A stretch of 43,524 nucleotides of DNA from a virus. Location: positions 1 through 43,524 of IMG/VR virus record IMGVR_UViG_3300032893_000106. One strand, written 5' to 3'. This document shows, in pieces, positions 25,685 through 33,764 of this stretch (its first letter is position 1; each line of letters opens with the position of its first letter). A program made the translations under genes and the position numbers. Below the pieces are notes generated by a model that worked only from the letters and a program-made list of their open reading frames with translations, had not been told where the DNA came from and did no database searches.

Positions 25685-26014
25685 CTACGGGCCAGTATAA
25701 CCGGTGTAGCCAGTCCTGCCGGTGTAACCGGTATAACCGGTCGCACCAGTCACAGACGGGCCTGTGTAACCAGTAGGACCTGTCGGGCCTACTGAACCCA
25801 CTCCGTTAATTGTCCAAGAAGGGCTAGCCGTTGTCCCAGTCATCTGGTAAAGCGTGCCATTGTCCGTGCGGATGCACAGACAGCCAACTTGGTAAGTTGC
25901 GGCTTGGGTTTCAGGCGTGGTATCACAAGTTACCACCAAAGCTAAACCAGTAGAATCTTCAACATATACCGTTGTATCGGCCGAAATCGGCCAACCAGGA
26001 TTTATTCCAGGCAT
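25685..26014 (-). CDS. Short collagen-like protein next to capsid gene
   Basis: The 109-residue protein has a beta-rich N-terminal domain (TVYVEDSTGLALVVTCDTTP, YQVGCLCIRTDNGTLYQMTG) and ends with about 36 residues of [10 protein letters not shown]-type triplets that stop abruptly at GYTGP. The short collagen tail after a globular domain next to the major capsid gene suggests a capsid-surface fibre or decoration protein. Confidence 0.7.
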   Translation of the reverse strand: MPGINPGWPISADTTVYVEDSTGLALVVTCDTTPETQAATYQVGCLCIRTDNGTLYQMTGTTASPSWTINGVGSVGPTGPTGYTGPSVTGATGYTGYTGRTGYTGYTGP

Positions 26015-26033
26015 AAGTTTAAAGATTTAATGG

Positions 26034-26960
26034 TTAAACACCGGTAGAACCAACCGCTCCCGCGTAGTCAGGCACAAAGACCTGTTCACGGAAGTTACCT
26101 TGATAAAGGTAGGTGCGGTTGTTGGAATACTGCCAGGGGCGCAGGGCGGTTTCAATGCCCTGGCGGATTAAGCGGGAAACACTATGTTGCGGAGTCAACA
26201 TAAACCAAGCGGTATCACTACCGCCGGCAGCCGCTCCCAAATACGGGGAGCTGTAAACCGTAAAGCCATAAGCTGAACGATAAACGTTGATAGCATTGTT
26301 GGAGTTATCGGCAACCAAAGCACTTTCAGTCAGCTGGGTAGCTAACTTAAAAAGTTTGGACGGGACTAAGAGAATGGACGGAACGCCACCCAAAATCACG
26401 CCAGCTTGGTTTTTCTGTTCGCGCAAAGCGACAATTGCGTTGTTAATTGTCGTATCGGAAAGCGCGCCAGAAATTACATTACTTACCGTGCCACCGCCAA
26501 TCAGCGGGTGGGAGGCAGAAATGAAAGCCACACCATCGGCCGTTAAGGTCGTGGTGAAAGCGTTGACGAACAACTGGAAGGCGTTTTGGTCTTGGGTTAC
26601 GCGGGCCATAAAAGCAAATTGCTTGACATCCTCGGCCCATACGCCGTGCATATTGTCATCAAACAGGTCTTTAGAAATTTCAATACTATCGGCGAAGTCC
26701 TGGACGTAGATAGTATATTTGTTGCGGACGGCAGGGTTGGAAGTCGGCACAGTCTGAACTTCAGACACCTTGTTCCATAAGCCAGTCGCCTTGTTAATCT
26801 CACCAATGTAAGCGGCGTGCTCGGTCGTTACTGGTTTGAAAATTACACCAGTATTAGCCGTGGCAATGCCAGGAGTTGAACTATCGTATTCAAATTGCTG
26901 GAAGAATACGGTATCAAGCTCGGTCTGCACAATGGCGAAATTTTGTGCTTCTGTGAACAT
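26034..26960 (-). CDS. Major capsid protein (HK97 fold)
   Basis: The 308-residue protein has features of HK97/Mu-T-like capsid proteins: EISKDLFDDNMHGVWAED, a SASHPLIGGG segment (about 154-163), VPSKLFKLA and a C-terminal TPQHSVSRLIRQGIETALRP then FREQVFVPDYAGAV. It lies just after scaffold and decoration genes and after a structured leader. It forms the icosahedral shell. No maturation protease gene is adjacent. Confidence 0.85.
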   Translation of the reverse strand: MFTEAQNFAIVQTELDTVFFQQFEYDSSTPGIATANTGVIFKPVTTEHAAYIGEINKATGLWNKVSEVQTVPTSNPAVRNKYTIYVQDFADSIEISKDLFDDNMHGVWAEDVKQFAFMARVTQDQNAFQLFVNAFTTTLTADGVAFISASHPLIGGGTVSNVISGALSDTTINNAIVALREQKNQAGVILGGVPSILLVPSKLFKLATQLTESALVADNSNNAINVYRSAYGFTVYSSPYLGAAAGGSDTAWFMLTPQHSVSRLIRQGIETALRPWQYSNNRTYLYQGNFREQVFVPDYAGAVGSTGV

Positions 26961-26982
26961 AAAATTTCGTTGTTGTTAATAA

Positions 26983-27477
26983 TTAAGCCAAATAGCTGAC
27001 CGCATTACGGAAAGCAAAGCGAACTTGCCCAGGGTTCTTTAAGACGTTTAAGGGCATAATGACACAGCCGTTATTCGCGCCGTCAGAAGCGAGAATCGTG
27101 TAAGTGCTGGAGGTCAAATCTAACAAGACGCGAGCGCCAACCAAAGCATCATACAACGCTTGGGTAGCAAACGTAGCCGCTACTTTCGGGGCAATCAAAT
27201 AGGTAATACCAGGCAAAAGCTTGGTAACCCTAACTGACCCAGGGGCGCTGCTCGTGTTGGTGGAAGTTGTAGAGGCAATACCGGCATAATTGTCGGTGCC
27301 AACTACGGGAGTATTGGTGGCCGCAGGCGTAACGTAAGAACCGGCGGTATTCCCCAAAGATTTAGCCACCGGCTCGCCGGCGTTAATCAAAGTGGAAGAC
27401 GCGCCGACGCAAAATGCATCGTCGCCTGGGTATCCAAAAGCTCCTTCTGTGTGAACTTGAATATCACCAAGAGCCAT
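26983..27477 (-). CDS. Capsid decoration or stabilisation protein
   Basis: A 164-residue Ala/Thr/Val-rich beta protein (IQVHTEGAFGYPGDDAF... VRVTKLLPGITYLIAPKVA). Its position directly ahead of the major capsid gene and after the scaffold, with no membrane or enzyme motif, fits head decoration proteins of many tailed phages. Assigned by position and composition. Confidence 0.65.
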   Translation of the reverse strand: MALGDIQVHTEGAFGYPGDDAFCVGASSTLINAGEPVAKSLGNTAGSYVTPAATNTPVVGTDNYAGIASTTSTNTSSAPGSVRVTKLLPGITYLIAPKVAATFATQALYDALVGARVLLDLTSSTYTILASDGANNGCVIMPLNVLKNPGQVRFAFRNAVSYLA

Positions 27478-27493
27478 AAAATTAAGTTGTTAA

Positions 27494-28117
27494 TTATCTT
27501 CGCAGGTTTTTCTTGAAGCGCTCAATTTTTTTGTCATCCCAACCCCTGGCTTTTAAATCCTTGAGCTGGTCGGCTGAAAGAATATTATCCGGCACGCTTT
27601 GGCCTTCCGTAGAAGCGCCTAAGCCCGTTGCTCCAAGTCCAGCCCTGTTTTGCAGGGCTGTTGCCATTTCTTTCTGCTTTTGTAAAATGGCTTTTTTGTC
27701 GGTAATCAGGGCGGCATTTTCCATCCGCTCCCTCATTGTGCCTTCAGCCGATACTTTGTTTTCAAAATTCCAGCGAAGAAGTTTCCTTTTAGCTTCATTG
27801 CCGCCGGAAAATTCCGTCAGCAAATTTTCAATGGTATCTTCAGCTAAAGTGCTTTGCAACTTGGGAACGATTTTTGGCAGTTCCTTAGCAAGCGCGGCGG
27901 CAACTTGGGCTTCAATATCCGTTGTTGGGGCTTCTTCACCTTCCGCTTTGGCTTTGCGCTTGGCATAGCCTTCGCGGTTTTTCTCGGCTGTTTCAAACTT
28001 TTCAACCTGTTCGGCTAACTCCTTGTCATAATCGACTTCAGGAGTTTCCGGTTTTTTTTCTTGAGTGCCGTCCTCAATGGTAGGTTTTTCTTCCACCACA
28101 ATATCTTGCTCTGGCAT
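27494..28117 (-). CDS. Capsid scaffolding protein
   Basis: The protein (207 residues from ATG 28117) is highly charged and helical, with an acidic N-terminus (VVEEKPTIEDGTQEKKPETP), coiled-coil middle (AEQVEKFETAEKNREGYAKR) and basic C-terminal tail (KARGWDDKKIERFKKNLRR). Acidic coiled coil plus basic tail upstream of the capsid gene is the standard scaffold profile. The frame is open further upstream but that part lies in the structured leader; MPEQ is the natural start. Confidence 0.8.
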   Translation of the reverse strand: MPEQDIVVEEKPTIEDGTQEKKPETPEVDYDKELAEQVEKFETAEKNREGYAKRKAKAEGEEAPTTDIEAQVAAALAKELPKIVPKLQSTLAEDTIENLLTEFSGGNEAKRKLLRWNFENKVSAEGTMRERMENAALITDKKAILQKQKEMATALQNRAGLGATGLGASTEGQSVPDNILSADQLKDLKARGWDDKKIERFKKNLRR

Positions 28118-28143
28118 AAATTTATCTCGCTTGCGCGGTTTCT

Positions 28144-28323
28144 GGTCTAGCAAAGCTAGACCGTTATCTCTGATACTGCCCTGGCCAGTATCAGGTTCTC
28201 TTTTTAATAAAAGGTGTAAAAAAATACAGCGCCATTGCTGGCGCTGTATCAACCGTGAACAGAGAGAACGCTAGAACCCCCCATTCACGGCTTATATAAT
28301 GCCGTCAATGTTAGTCTAGCGTT
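28144..28323 (-). ncRNA. Structured leader of the scaffold-capsid genes
   Basis: The 214-base gap 28118-28331 is packed with inverted repeats: GGTCTAGC/GCTAGACC (28144-28162), CTGATACTG/CAGTATCAG (28170-28194), the terminator hairpin 28224-28249, CCGTGAA/TTCACGG (28253-28290), AACGCTAGA/TCTAGCGTT (28267-28275 with 28315-28323) and ACGGC/GCCGT (28287-28305). The last three cannot all form at once, so alternative folds exist just upstream of the terminator in the minus-strand transcript. This suggests a regulated leader for capsid gene expression. Confidence 0.65.
28218..28249 (-). terminator. Intrinsic terminator inside the late operon
   Basis: ATACAGCGCCA-TTGC-TGGCGCTGTAT is an 11-bp perfect hairpin, followed on the minus strand by seven T (28224-28218). 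It lies upstream of the scaffold gene, so read-through or antitermination must set the level of capsid expression. Confidence 0.85.
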
Positions 28324-28331
28324 TAAAATTT

Positions 28332-28667
28332 TTAACGTGCTTCTTCTATCTTTTTGATGATATTTTCTTGCACAGAAATAGTATAACACATCATCTTGGC
28401 GTTCAGCAGGTCTTGTAAGTCCTTACTCTGGTTAAAGGCCAATTCCTGGGCTTGGGCTTTTAAGGTTGCGGTCATAATTTCCCAAATCTCGGTATTGCGC
28501 ATCATTCGCGCTTGGGCTTTTAAGCTGGCTTTCCTTTTTTCAGTAACTAATTCCTTATTTAAGAATAAATGGCCGCTCTTACTGGCTGTTAAAACCTTAT
28601 CAGCCTTAAAAATTGGGAATAAATGTTCAAGCGCGTAATTAAGCAAGCGGAGTTTAAAGCTCTTCAT
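28332..28667 (-). CDS. Hypothetical helical protein
   Basis: A 111-residue basic, helical protein (MKSFKLRLLNYALEHLFPIF... IIKKIEEAR) with repeated LKAQA units (SLKAQARMM, TLKAQAQEL) about 18 residues apart. ATG 28667 was chosen over a GTG one codon upstream. It overlaps the 3' end of the tiny zinc-ribbon gene. Its place before the scaffold suggests an assembly role. Confidence 0.65.
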   Translation of the reverse strand: MKSFKLRLLNYALEHLFPIFKADKVLTASKSGHLFLNKELVTEKRKASLKAQARMMRNTEIWEIMTATLKAQAQELAFNQSKDLQDLLNAKMMCYTISVQENIIKKIEEAR

Positions 28668-28728
28668 CACAATAAGGGCAGTTTAATTCTTCGGGTTTAA
28701 CACGTTTCCCGCAACTTGGGCATTTCAT
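28654..28728 (-). CDS. Tiny zinc-ribbon protein (24 residues)
   Basis: MKCPSCGKRVKPEELNCPYC then DEEL: two CxxC knuckles at the textbook spacing of a rubredoxin-type zinc ribbon, with almost nothing else. The ATG overlaps the preceding stop (ATGA), and the stop lies inside the next gene's start region, so translation is tightly coupled. Minimal ribbons like this may bind RNA polymerase or nucleic acid; function unknown. Confidence 0.7.
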   Translation of the reverse strand: MKCPSCGKRVKPEELNCPYCDEEL

Positions 28729-28928
28729 TGAAATGAGTCTAGTAAATCTTTGGTGTGGCTTTTAGCGTGGTCGCCGCCCATCTTGTAACCATCCCCAAAG
28801 CCTTGCGTAAAAGCATTAGCCCTAGCGTCAATAAAGTCTTGGGGAAACAGGTGGACAGCCAGCCAGTAACGTATCTTTTCCCAGCGGGTTTCCACCGCTT
28901 CAGCTTTCCGGCAGTTAGCGCATTTCAT
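28725..28928 (-). CDS. Small CxxC-start protein
   Basis: A 67-residue protein begins MKCANCRKAEAVETRWEKIR: one CxxC knuckle, then an aromatic helix (YWLAVHLFPQDFIDARANAF) and a polar tail. It has ATGA overlaps on both sides, and its N-terminal MKC-xx-C matches the next tiny gene, as if the ribbon had been duplicated and split. No family recognised. Confidence 0.65.
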   Translation of the reverse strand: MKCANCRKAEAVETRWEKIRYWLAVHLFPQDFIDARANAFTQGFGDGYKMGGDHAKSHTKDLLDSFQ

Positions 28929-29362
28929 AAAAACTCGGTCTTTAAAGTTTCAAGCTTGCGCTCCATCAACTCTTTATCAGTCAAGCGCTGTAATTCCCGT
29001 TCTAAGCCGGAAATCAAACCTTTGGTGGTGGAAATCTTTTCATCCTTTAAAGCTTCAATCCACTCCCATTCAGTAGAGTTTTCTTTACCCTGGTTCATTA
29101 TGCCTTTTAAATCCAGCGTAGTCAGCCTGTCTTGGCTGCGGAATTCAGAATACTTGCGTATGTCAATTTGGAAGCCCGCATCTAAGGCAATGCAGAAATT
29201 CTTGCAGATATTTTTGGCATCCTTAATGCTTTTGGCATTTTTTAAGAGTAAGGGATAAATTACATCGGTCACTAATTTGCGCTGCCTAAATTCTTCGGCT
29301 TTAAGTTCTTTCTTACTTAGCTTTTTTTCTACCTGGCTTTCTTTTGATGGCGAGAGTTCCAT
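28925..29362 (-). CDS. Hypothetical charged protein
   Basis: A 145-residue, very charged, helical protein (EKKLSKKELKAEEFRQRKLV, WIEALKDEKISTTKGLISGL, then RELQRLTDKELMERKLETLK). A short Cys-bearing segment KNICKNFCIALDAGF stands out. Overlaps its neighbour by 50 bases in another frame. Probably an assembly cofactor by position; function unknown. Confidence 0.65.
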   Translation of the reverse strand: MELSPSKESQVEKKLSKKELKAEEFRQRKLVTDVIYPLLLKNAKSIKDAKNICKNFCIALDAGFQIDIRKYSEFRSQDRLTTLDLKGIMNQGKENSTEWEWIEALKDEKISTTKGLISGLERELQRLTDKELMERKLETLKTEFL

Positions 29363-29762
29363 TGGGGATAAATTTAGTTAGTAAAAGGGCAAAGTGGTCG
29401 TCCATTTTCAGGCTTTCAGCTTCGGTTTTCATCCGCGTTAAATGCGCCGTCCAATTCTCCAAAATTATCGCCGTCGGCGCTATAGGTTCGTCCTCAACTT
29501 CCAATTCCTTATCTAGCTCTTCAATCTTTTCCAAGCAGGAATTAAAAAGTTTAACGAAGTCAGTTTGGTCAGATTCTAAGAACGCCTGCATCTTTTCCAG
29601 CGTAATGGCTTTTAAGTCCTCATAGGTTGTGCCATCGCTTTTAACTACATTGCCTTCTACTAAACTGCCTTTGGATTTTGGGATGTTAAATATTTCCCTC
29701 AATTTAATCCTGGTAAGCATTGGTAAGGCTAACCAATCGTGGGTGGACACTTGAATTTCCAT
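29313..29762 (-). CDS. Hypothetical protein following the portal gene
   Basis: A 149-residue acidic/helical protein (LPMLTRIKLREIFNIPKSKG; KIEELDKELEVEDEPIAPTA) ending in a basic KRKPGRKKAK tail. Its start shares a base with the portal stop. Position suggests a portal- or head-associated factor. No family recognised. Confidence 0.65.
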   Translation of the reverse strand: MEIQVSTHDWLALPMLTRIKLREIFNIPKSKGSLVEGNVVKSDGTTYEDLKAITLEKMQAFLESDQTDFVKLFNSCLEKIEELDKELEVEDEPIAPTAIILENWTAHLTRMKTEAESLKMDDHFALLLTKFIPNGTLAIKRKPGRKKAK

Positions 29763-31846
29763 TATTGTATAGCGTTATTTGATAAAGGTGATTGTGGTAG
29801 CGGAGTTTTACCGCCTAAGGCGGCAAGCGGGCTAGGTGATTGTCCTGCACCGACCATCGCAGGTTGCTGGCCTTTCGCCGCCATTGTCGCTGTCTGAATC
29901 GGCCCTTGCGGTTGTTGTTGGGCTACAAACTTATCTGGGTCTTTCTTAGTCTTCGGGTTAGTCATCAGCAAGAGTTTTAAAGCTTCCTCTTGGTCTGCCA
30001 TCGGGTTTAAAATCAACCTATCATAAGTTTCTAAGTCAAAGGCGCGTTCCAAATCTTCCGAACGGGGGTTTAAGACATCAGCGTCAATCGTCAGCATATA
30101 AGTTAGGTCACGGAAAAGCTGGGGATTAACCTTATAAATTTCCATATTGGAATCCACGCCACCTTGTTCTTTTAGGACATCATAACTCATCTGCAAACTT
30201 TGGCCTTCGGAAATCTTTTCATTGGGCATATCACCGCTAAATTGAATTTTTCGCGCTCTAGCCTTCCCATTAGATTGTTTATCGTGCAACAAAAAAGTCT
30301 TGTAAACCAAATCAGGCTTATCTGTAATCTTGTCCACATCCACAATCGTCAGGTATTGCAAAATATCGCCCATCCGTAGAGTGCCGTAATCTTTGACATA
30401 CTTAGAAATCATCTTAATAAACAAACCTAAAACCGTGGCGGCGTTCTGCTCAATCCTGCTTATCTCGTAAGCTGTCGTGCCGGCGGGTTGGTCAGCCGTG
30501 GCATCTTGAGGATTGGAAGCTGAATCTTGTAAACTCTCTGAAACATTTTGTAAAGTATCAAAACCCACCTTTAAACCATTTACATTAGTGCTTTGGACAA
30601 CCCTTAAATCAGCATTAGTGTCAGATAAGTTTGTCACCGCACCAGGCACAATTACATCAGCGCCAATCATCTCCCCGCCAGTCTGGACCATTGCGGGGAA
30701 AATCTGTAAATATGTGCCGTCAATAATCATTGGGTAAAGAGTATTAACTATGTTGGCATCCTGTTGCAATTTAAAAGCTAAACTTTTGTAATAAGCGCAG
30801 CGGTTGTTAATCAATTCATAGCCAAAAACAGCAAAGGGATATAACTTATCATTTCTAGGATTCGGCGCATCATAATCAGTCAACATCACGCCGTTGACCA
30901 TTATAATTTTGACATCTAAACTTTTGTTCCAGTAAGTGACTTCTTCCACATCATACTGGCGCATATTCGGGTCGTAGACTTGGTAAAAACTCTGGTTAGC
31001 GTCGTTATAAATCAGTTGCACGCCAGGGCGGACGTGTTGCCAGTTGGGATAAAGATTTTTGTATTTAGCTTCGCCTAAAGCATAAGAATAAACTTTACGC
31101 CGAATCAGCCACGCTTGCTTCTGCCAATCCGGTTCGTAAAAGTTTTCAATAAACATTTCATCGCACGGGCACATTTCATCCTTAAAACCCGACAAAGTGC
31201 GGTCTAACATATCCTCCCACTTCCATTTGCCGTTTTCTTTGCCACGCTTAACTTTCCGGTAAACCTCCCCGTATTCGGTATAAACAATGCTCACAGGGTC
31301 GGTTAAAGCCGTAATTACCGCGTGTAAAGAGGTATTAGTGTAATTAGCCTGGTCAGCCGTCCATTCCATTAAATCCCTCATTACTTGGGCGGCATCCTCT
31401 TGGGTATCGCTTAACTCGTCATAAGCATAAACTTTGGGGAAAATTAAACGCGCCGTGGCGTGGGCGGCGATAGAAATACATTTATTCCTCACAACCGGTT
31501 TTAAAGCACGCGAGCGCCAAGCGTTTAACTCATCACCCCACATAGGACCACCATTATTCGGTTGGTAAGTATTCCAAGACATTTGGTCAATCTGCATCCG
31601 GTCTAGCACGCACAAATCGTTAAACTCAACCCTAGGCGTATACATTGTCACATAACCTAAACCGAAGTGCTTGATAATCATCGCCCTAACATCCATTTCT
31701 TCAGGAGTCGGTTGGTATTGCGAAACGCCTACCACGTTAATGCCTTTTTTGATATTCTCGGCCGTTAAAAGCGTCGGGTCGTCCTGCATCGAGGTTACAC
31801 CCGCAAACTTTCCGTATTCGTCCTTGTTGACGTTAATCATTGACAT
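29762..31846 (-). CDS. Portal protein
   Basis: The 694-residue protein follows the terminase genes and matches podovirus-like portals in size and layout: an N-terminal wing (MWGDELNAWRSRALKPVVRN, IFPKVYAYDELSDTQEDAAQ), a clip/stem region with VMLTDYDAPNPRNDKLYPFA and a long helical barrel (LQNVSESLQDSASNPQDATA, TAYEISRIEQNAATVLGLFI), then a Gln/Pro/Ala tail. Portals form the dodecameric DNA gate at one capsid vertex. The assignment relies on position, size and these segments. Confidence 0.85.
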   Translation of the reverse strand: MSMINVNKDEYGKFAGVTSMQDDPTLLTAENIKKGINVVGVSQYQPTPEEMDVRAMIIKHFGLGYVTMYTPRVEFNDLCVLDRMQIDQMSWNTYQPNNGGPMWGDELNAWRSRALKPVVRNKCISIAAHATARLIFPKVYAYDELSDTQEDAAQVMRDLMEWTADQANYTNTSLHAVITALTDPVSIVYTEYGEVYRKVKRGKENGKWKWEDMLDRTLSGFKDEMCPCDEMFIENFYEPDWQKQAWLIRRKVYSYALGEAKYKNLYPNWQHVRPGVQLIYNDANQSFYQVYDPNMRQYDVEEVTYWNKSLDVKIIMVNGVMLTDYDAPNPRNDKLYPFAVFGYELINNRCAYYKSLAFKLQQDANIVNTLYPMIIDGTYLQIFPAMVQTGGEMIGADVIVPGAVTNLSDTNADLRVVQSTNVNGLKVGFDTLQNVSESLQDSASNPQDATADQPAGTTAYEISRIEQNAATVLGLFIKMISKYVKDYGTLRMGDILQYLTIVDVDKITDKPDLVYKTFLLHDKQSNGKARARKIQFSGDMPNEKISEGQSLQMSYDVLKEQGGVDSNMEIYKVNPQLFRDLTYMLTIDADVLNPRSEDLERAFDLETYDRLILNPMADQEEALKLLLMTNPKTKKDPDKFVAQQQPQGPIQTATMAAKGQQPAMVGAGQSPSPLAALGGKTPLPQSPLSNNAIQ

Positions 31847-32033
31847 AAGTAATCTCCGCGTCGTCTGCGATAGACATTAGTTGCGCCGCAAACCATTGCT
31901 TGTCAGGGATGCCATTGGCTTTCCGCATCTCTTTGGTAGCTTCGTATTTTTCCTTGCCGCCATTTGCCCAAAACTTATCTAAGAGGGCGCAAAGTTCATC
32001 TTCATAAGGCGGGATGGTGACATCAAATTTCAT
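31833..32033 (-). CDS. Hypothetical small protein between terminase and portal
   Basis: A 66-residue acidic/helical protein (VTIPPYEDELCALLDKFWAN then KYEATKEMRKANGIPDKQWF). Overlaps the portal start by 14 bases and the upstream gene by ATGA. No family recognised; coupled expression suggests a packaging or portal-assembly role. Confidence 0.65.
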   Translation of the reverse strand: MKFDVTIPPYEDELCALLDKFWANGGKEKYEATKEMRKANGIPDKQWFAAQLMSIADDAEITYVND

Positions 32034-32356
32034 TCGGGTATGTTTAAATGTTTAGCGATTTTTCTCACAAGTTGGAGTTCAGGGTTTACGCTATTGGAAG
32101 TCTTCGTAGCGTAATCTGACATCCCGCTTTTCTTTAAAATCAATCCAAGTCCAGTAAACAGCAGAAATGCGCCTATGCCAAATCCTATGGTAGCTAACAA
32201 GCTAATATGGAAATGTAAGACTAAAGCTAGGAAGCCTAGAATTATCGCTATATCTTTAGCTAAACTAACAAAGCTGGAAACTTCCCCATAACCTAGTTGG
32301 AAGTAAAAGAGCGTGCGGATTTTAAAGCGGTAAATCAGTTTAAAAAGTTCTCTCAT
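32030..32356 (-). CDS. Two-TM membrane protein
   Basis: A 108-residue protein (MRELFKLIYRFKIRTLFYFQ...) with two hydrophobic segments (DIAIILGFLALVLHF; LLATIGFGIGAFLLFTGLGL) and a soluble C-terminus. ATG 32356 was chosen because it overlaps the stop of the small gene upstream (ATGA). A membrane protein between portal and terminase genes is unusual; role unknown. Confidence 0.65.
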   Translation of the reverse strand: MRELFKLIYRFKIRTLFYFQLGYGEVSSFVSLAKDIAIILGFLALVLHFHISLLATIGFGIGAFLLFTGLGLILKKSGMSDYATKTSNSVNPELQLVRKIAKHLNIPE

Positions 32357-32490
32357 CGGCTTGAATGGGCTGCATCCCAAAATTCAAAGCGCTGTTCAAA
32401 GCCTGTTGGCTGGCTTAAAGCTATCGCTGCCGCAAAAAAACCTACACCTATAATAATTGCCCACAAGATTAGTAATAAATAAATTTTCAT
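32353..32490 (-). CDS. Small single-TM protein
   Basis: A 45-residue protein begins MKIYLLLILWAIIIGVGFFA and continues AAIALSQPTG, then a polar tail (FEQRFEFWDAAHSSR). The first 26 residues look like a signal anchor. It is linked by ATGA overlaps to the terminase upstream and the two-TM gene downstream, which supports it as a real gene. Confidence 0.65.
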   Translation of the reverse strand: MKIYLLLILWAIIIGVGFFAAAIALSQPTGFEQRFEFWDAAHSSR

Positions 32491-33764
32491 CGCGGCCGGA
32501 ATTGGTTAGGGATATACTGCTTGGCCATTTTTATCGGCTCTTTGTGTAAAGTCGGAATCGCCGTCCGGTCCATATTCTGCGGCCTAAATTGTTCAGCTTG
32601 CTTTCGGTAAACACCGGCCATCCCTAAAGCATACCTCAACGCATCGCAAGCGTGGTCATTTTCCTTAATCGGGTTCTCATCAGGATTATGCTGGTCTTTC
32701 TTGTCAGGGTAAGCGTAAGTTTCCAGTTCGTAAATTAAATTAACACAAGTGCGGTTAATGTGGAGTCGGCCGGCTTTAAACAATTCGCGCACCGCGGTAA
32801 TGCCGTTTTTAATTGAATCCTTGTTCTTAATAACTTCCCGCACATTAACTTTTAGCTTAGTAAGCTCCCGTATGGCGCTTGGGGATTCTGGGTCAGGGTA
32901 AACTTTGTTGAACGCCTGCGCTTGAACCCATTCGGCAATTTGTAAATCAGTTTGTCCCGACTTGTAAAATTCGCTGTCAACCCAAAAGTTTTCATCGCTA
33001 TCTCGTAAGATAGTAAGGATGGCGCAAGGGTTGGTGAATCCAAAGTCAATGCCGGCAATTCGTTCCACGATTCTTGCGTCGCATTTGTCATACAAATGTT
33101 TGCTCCTATCAAATTCTTTATAAACTAAACCTTCAGTCTTGCGGAAGTCGGCAAGGTATTCTTGAGCAAAGCGGTCTTCGGTAAGTTCCTTCTTCGCCTT
33201 ATCAAGCTCATCCACCGGCAGGAAAGGATTATCATAGCTAGTAAAATGGAAAGACTTGAAATCGCTATCAGTATGTTCAAGATTGAAAAGGTCATAGAAG
33301 TGGTTAAAGCCTTTAGGCGTGGAAATAAATAAGGCTTCACCTTTCGTATCCGTCAATGTCGGCCGCAAGACTTCCTGCCAGTTCAGCCAGAAGTTGCGCA
33401 TTGTCGCAATTTCGTCTATCACCAAAAAATCAAACTTCTGTCCGCGTAAAGTTTCTACGCTCTCCCAGCCTCTTAAAAAAATTATGCTCTCGCCGCCTTG
33501 CAGCGTCCGAGTTTTAACTTCTAGCCGGCTTTCGTTAATCGTCTTATGAAAAGTTTGGATGCCGTGCTTGAGTTGTTCCCAAGCAATGTCGCGGGCTTGC
33601 TGGTAAGTCGGCGCAATGTAACAAATCCGGTTAGGTTTAACTAAAGCTTTAGCTTTTATTTCTTCCACCGCTTCCGTAGTTTTGCCAAACCTGCGGCCGC
33701 AATTTACCACCCTAAACCTATGGGTGTCCGCTGCTATTTGGTTCTGGGCCGGATGGAATTCCAT
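32487..33764 (-). CDS. Terminase large subunit
   Basis: The 425-residue protein has Walker A GRRFGKT (23-29), Walker B FLVIDEIA (113-120), a STPKGF coupling motif (148-153) and an RNase H-like nuclease with IAGIDFGFTNPCA (236-248) and DHACDAL (370-376) supplying the acidic metal ligands. It is the ATP-driven motor and nuclease that packages DNA through the portal. It overlaps the small-subunit gene by 47 bases and is followed by an ATGA-coupled membrane gene. Confidence 0.95.
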   Translation of the reverse strand: MEFHPAQNQIAADTHRFRVVNCGRRFGKTTEAVEEIKAKALVKPNRICYIAPTYQQARDIAWEQLKHGIQTFHKTINESRLEVKTRTLQGGESIIFLRGWESVETLRGQKFDFLVIDEIATMRNFWLNWQEVLRPTLTDTKGEALFISTPKGFNHFYDLFNLEHTDSDFKSFHFTSYDNPFLPVDELDKAKKELTEDRFAQEYLADFRKTEGLVYKEFDRSKHLYDKCDARIVERIAGIDFGFTNPCAILTILRDSDENFWVDSEFYKSGQTDLQIAEWVQAQAFNKVYPDPESPSAIRELTKLKVNVREVIKNKDSIKNGITAVRELFKAGRLHINRTCVNLIYELETYAYPDKKDQHNPDENPIKENDHACDALRYALGMAGVYRKQAEQFRPQNMDRTAIPTLHKEPIKMAKQYIPNQFRPR

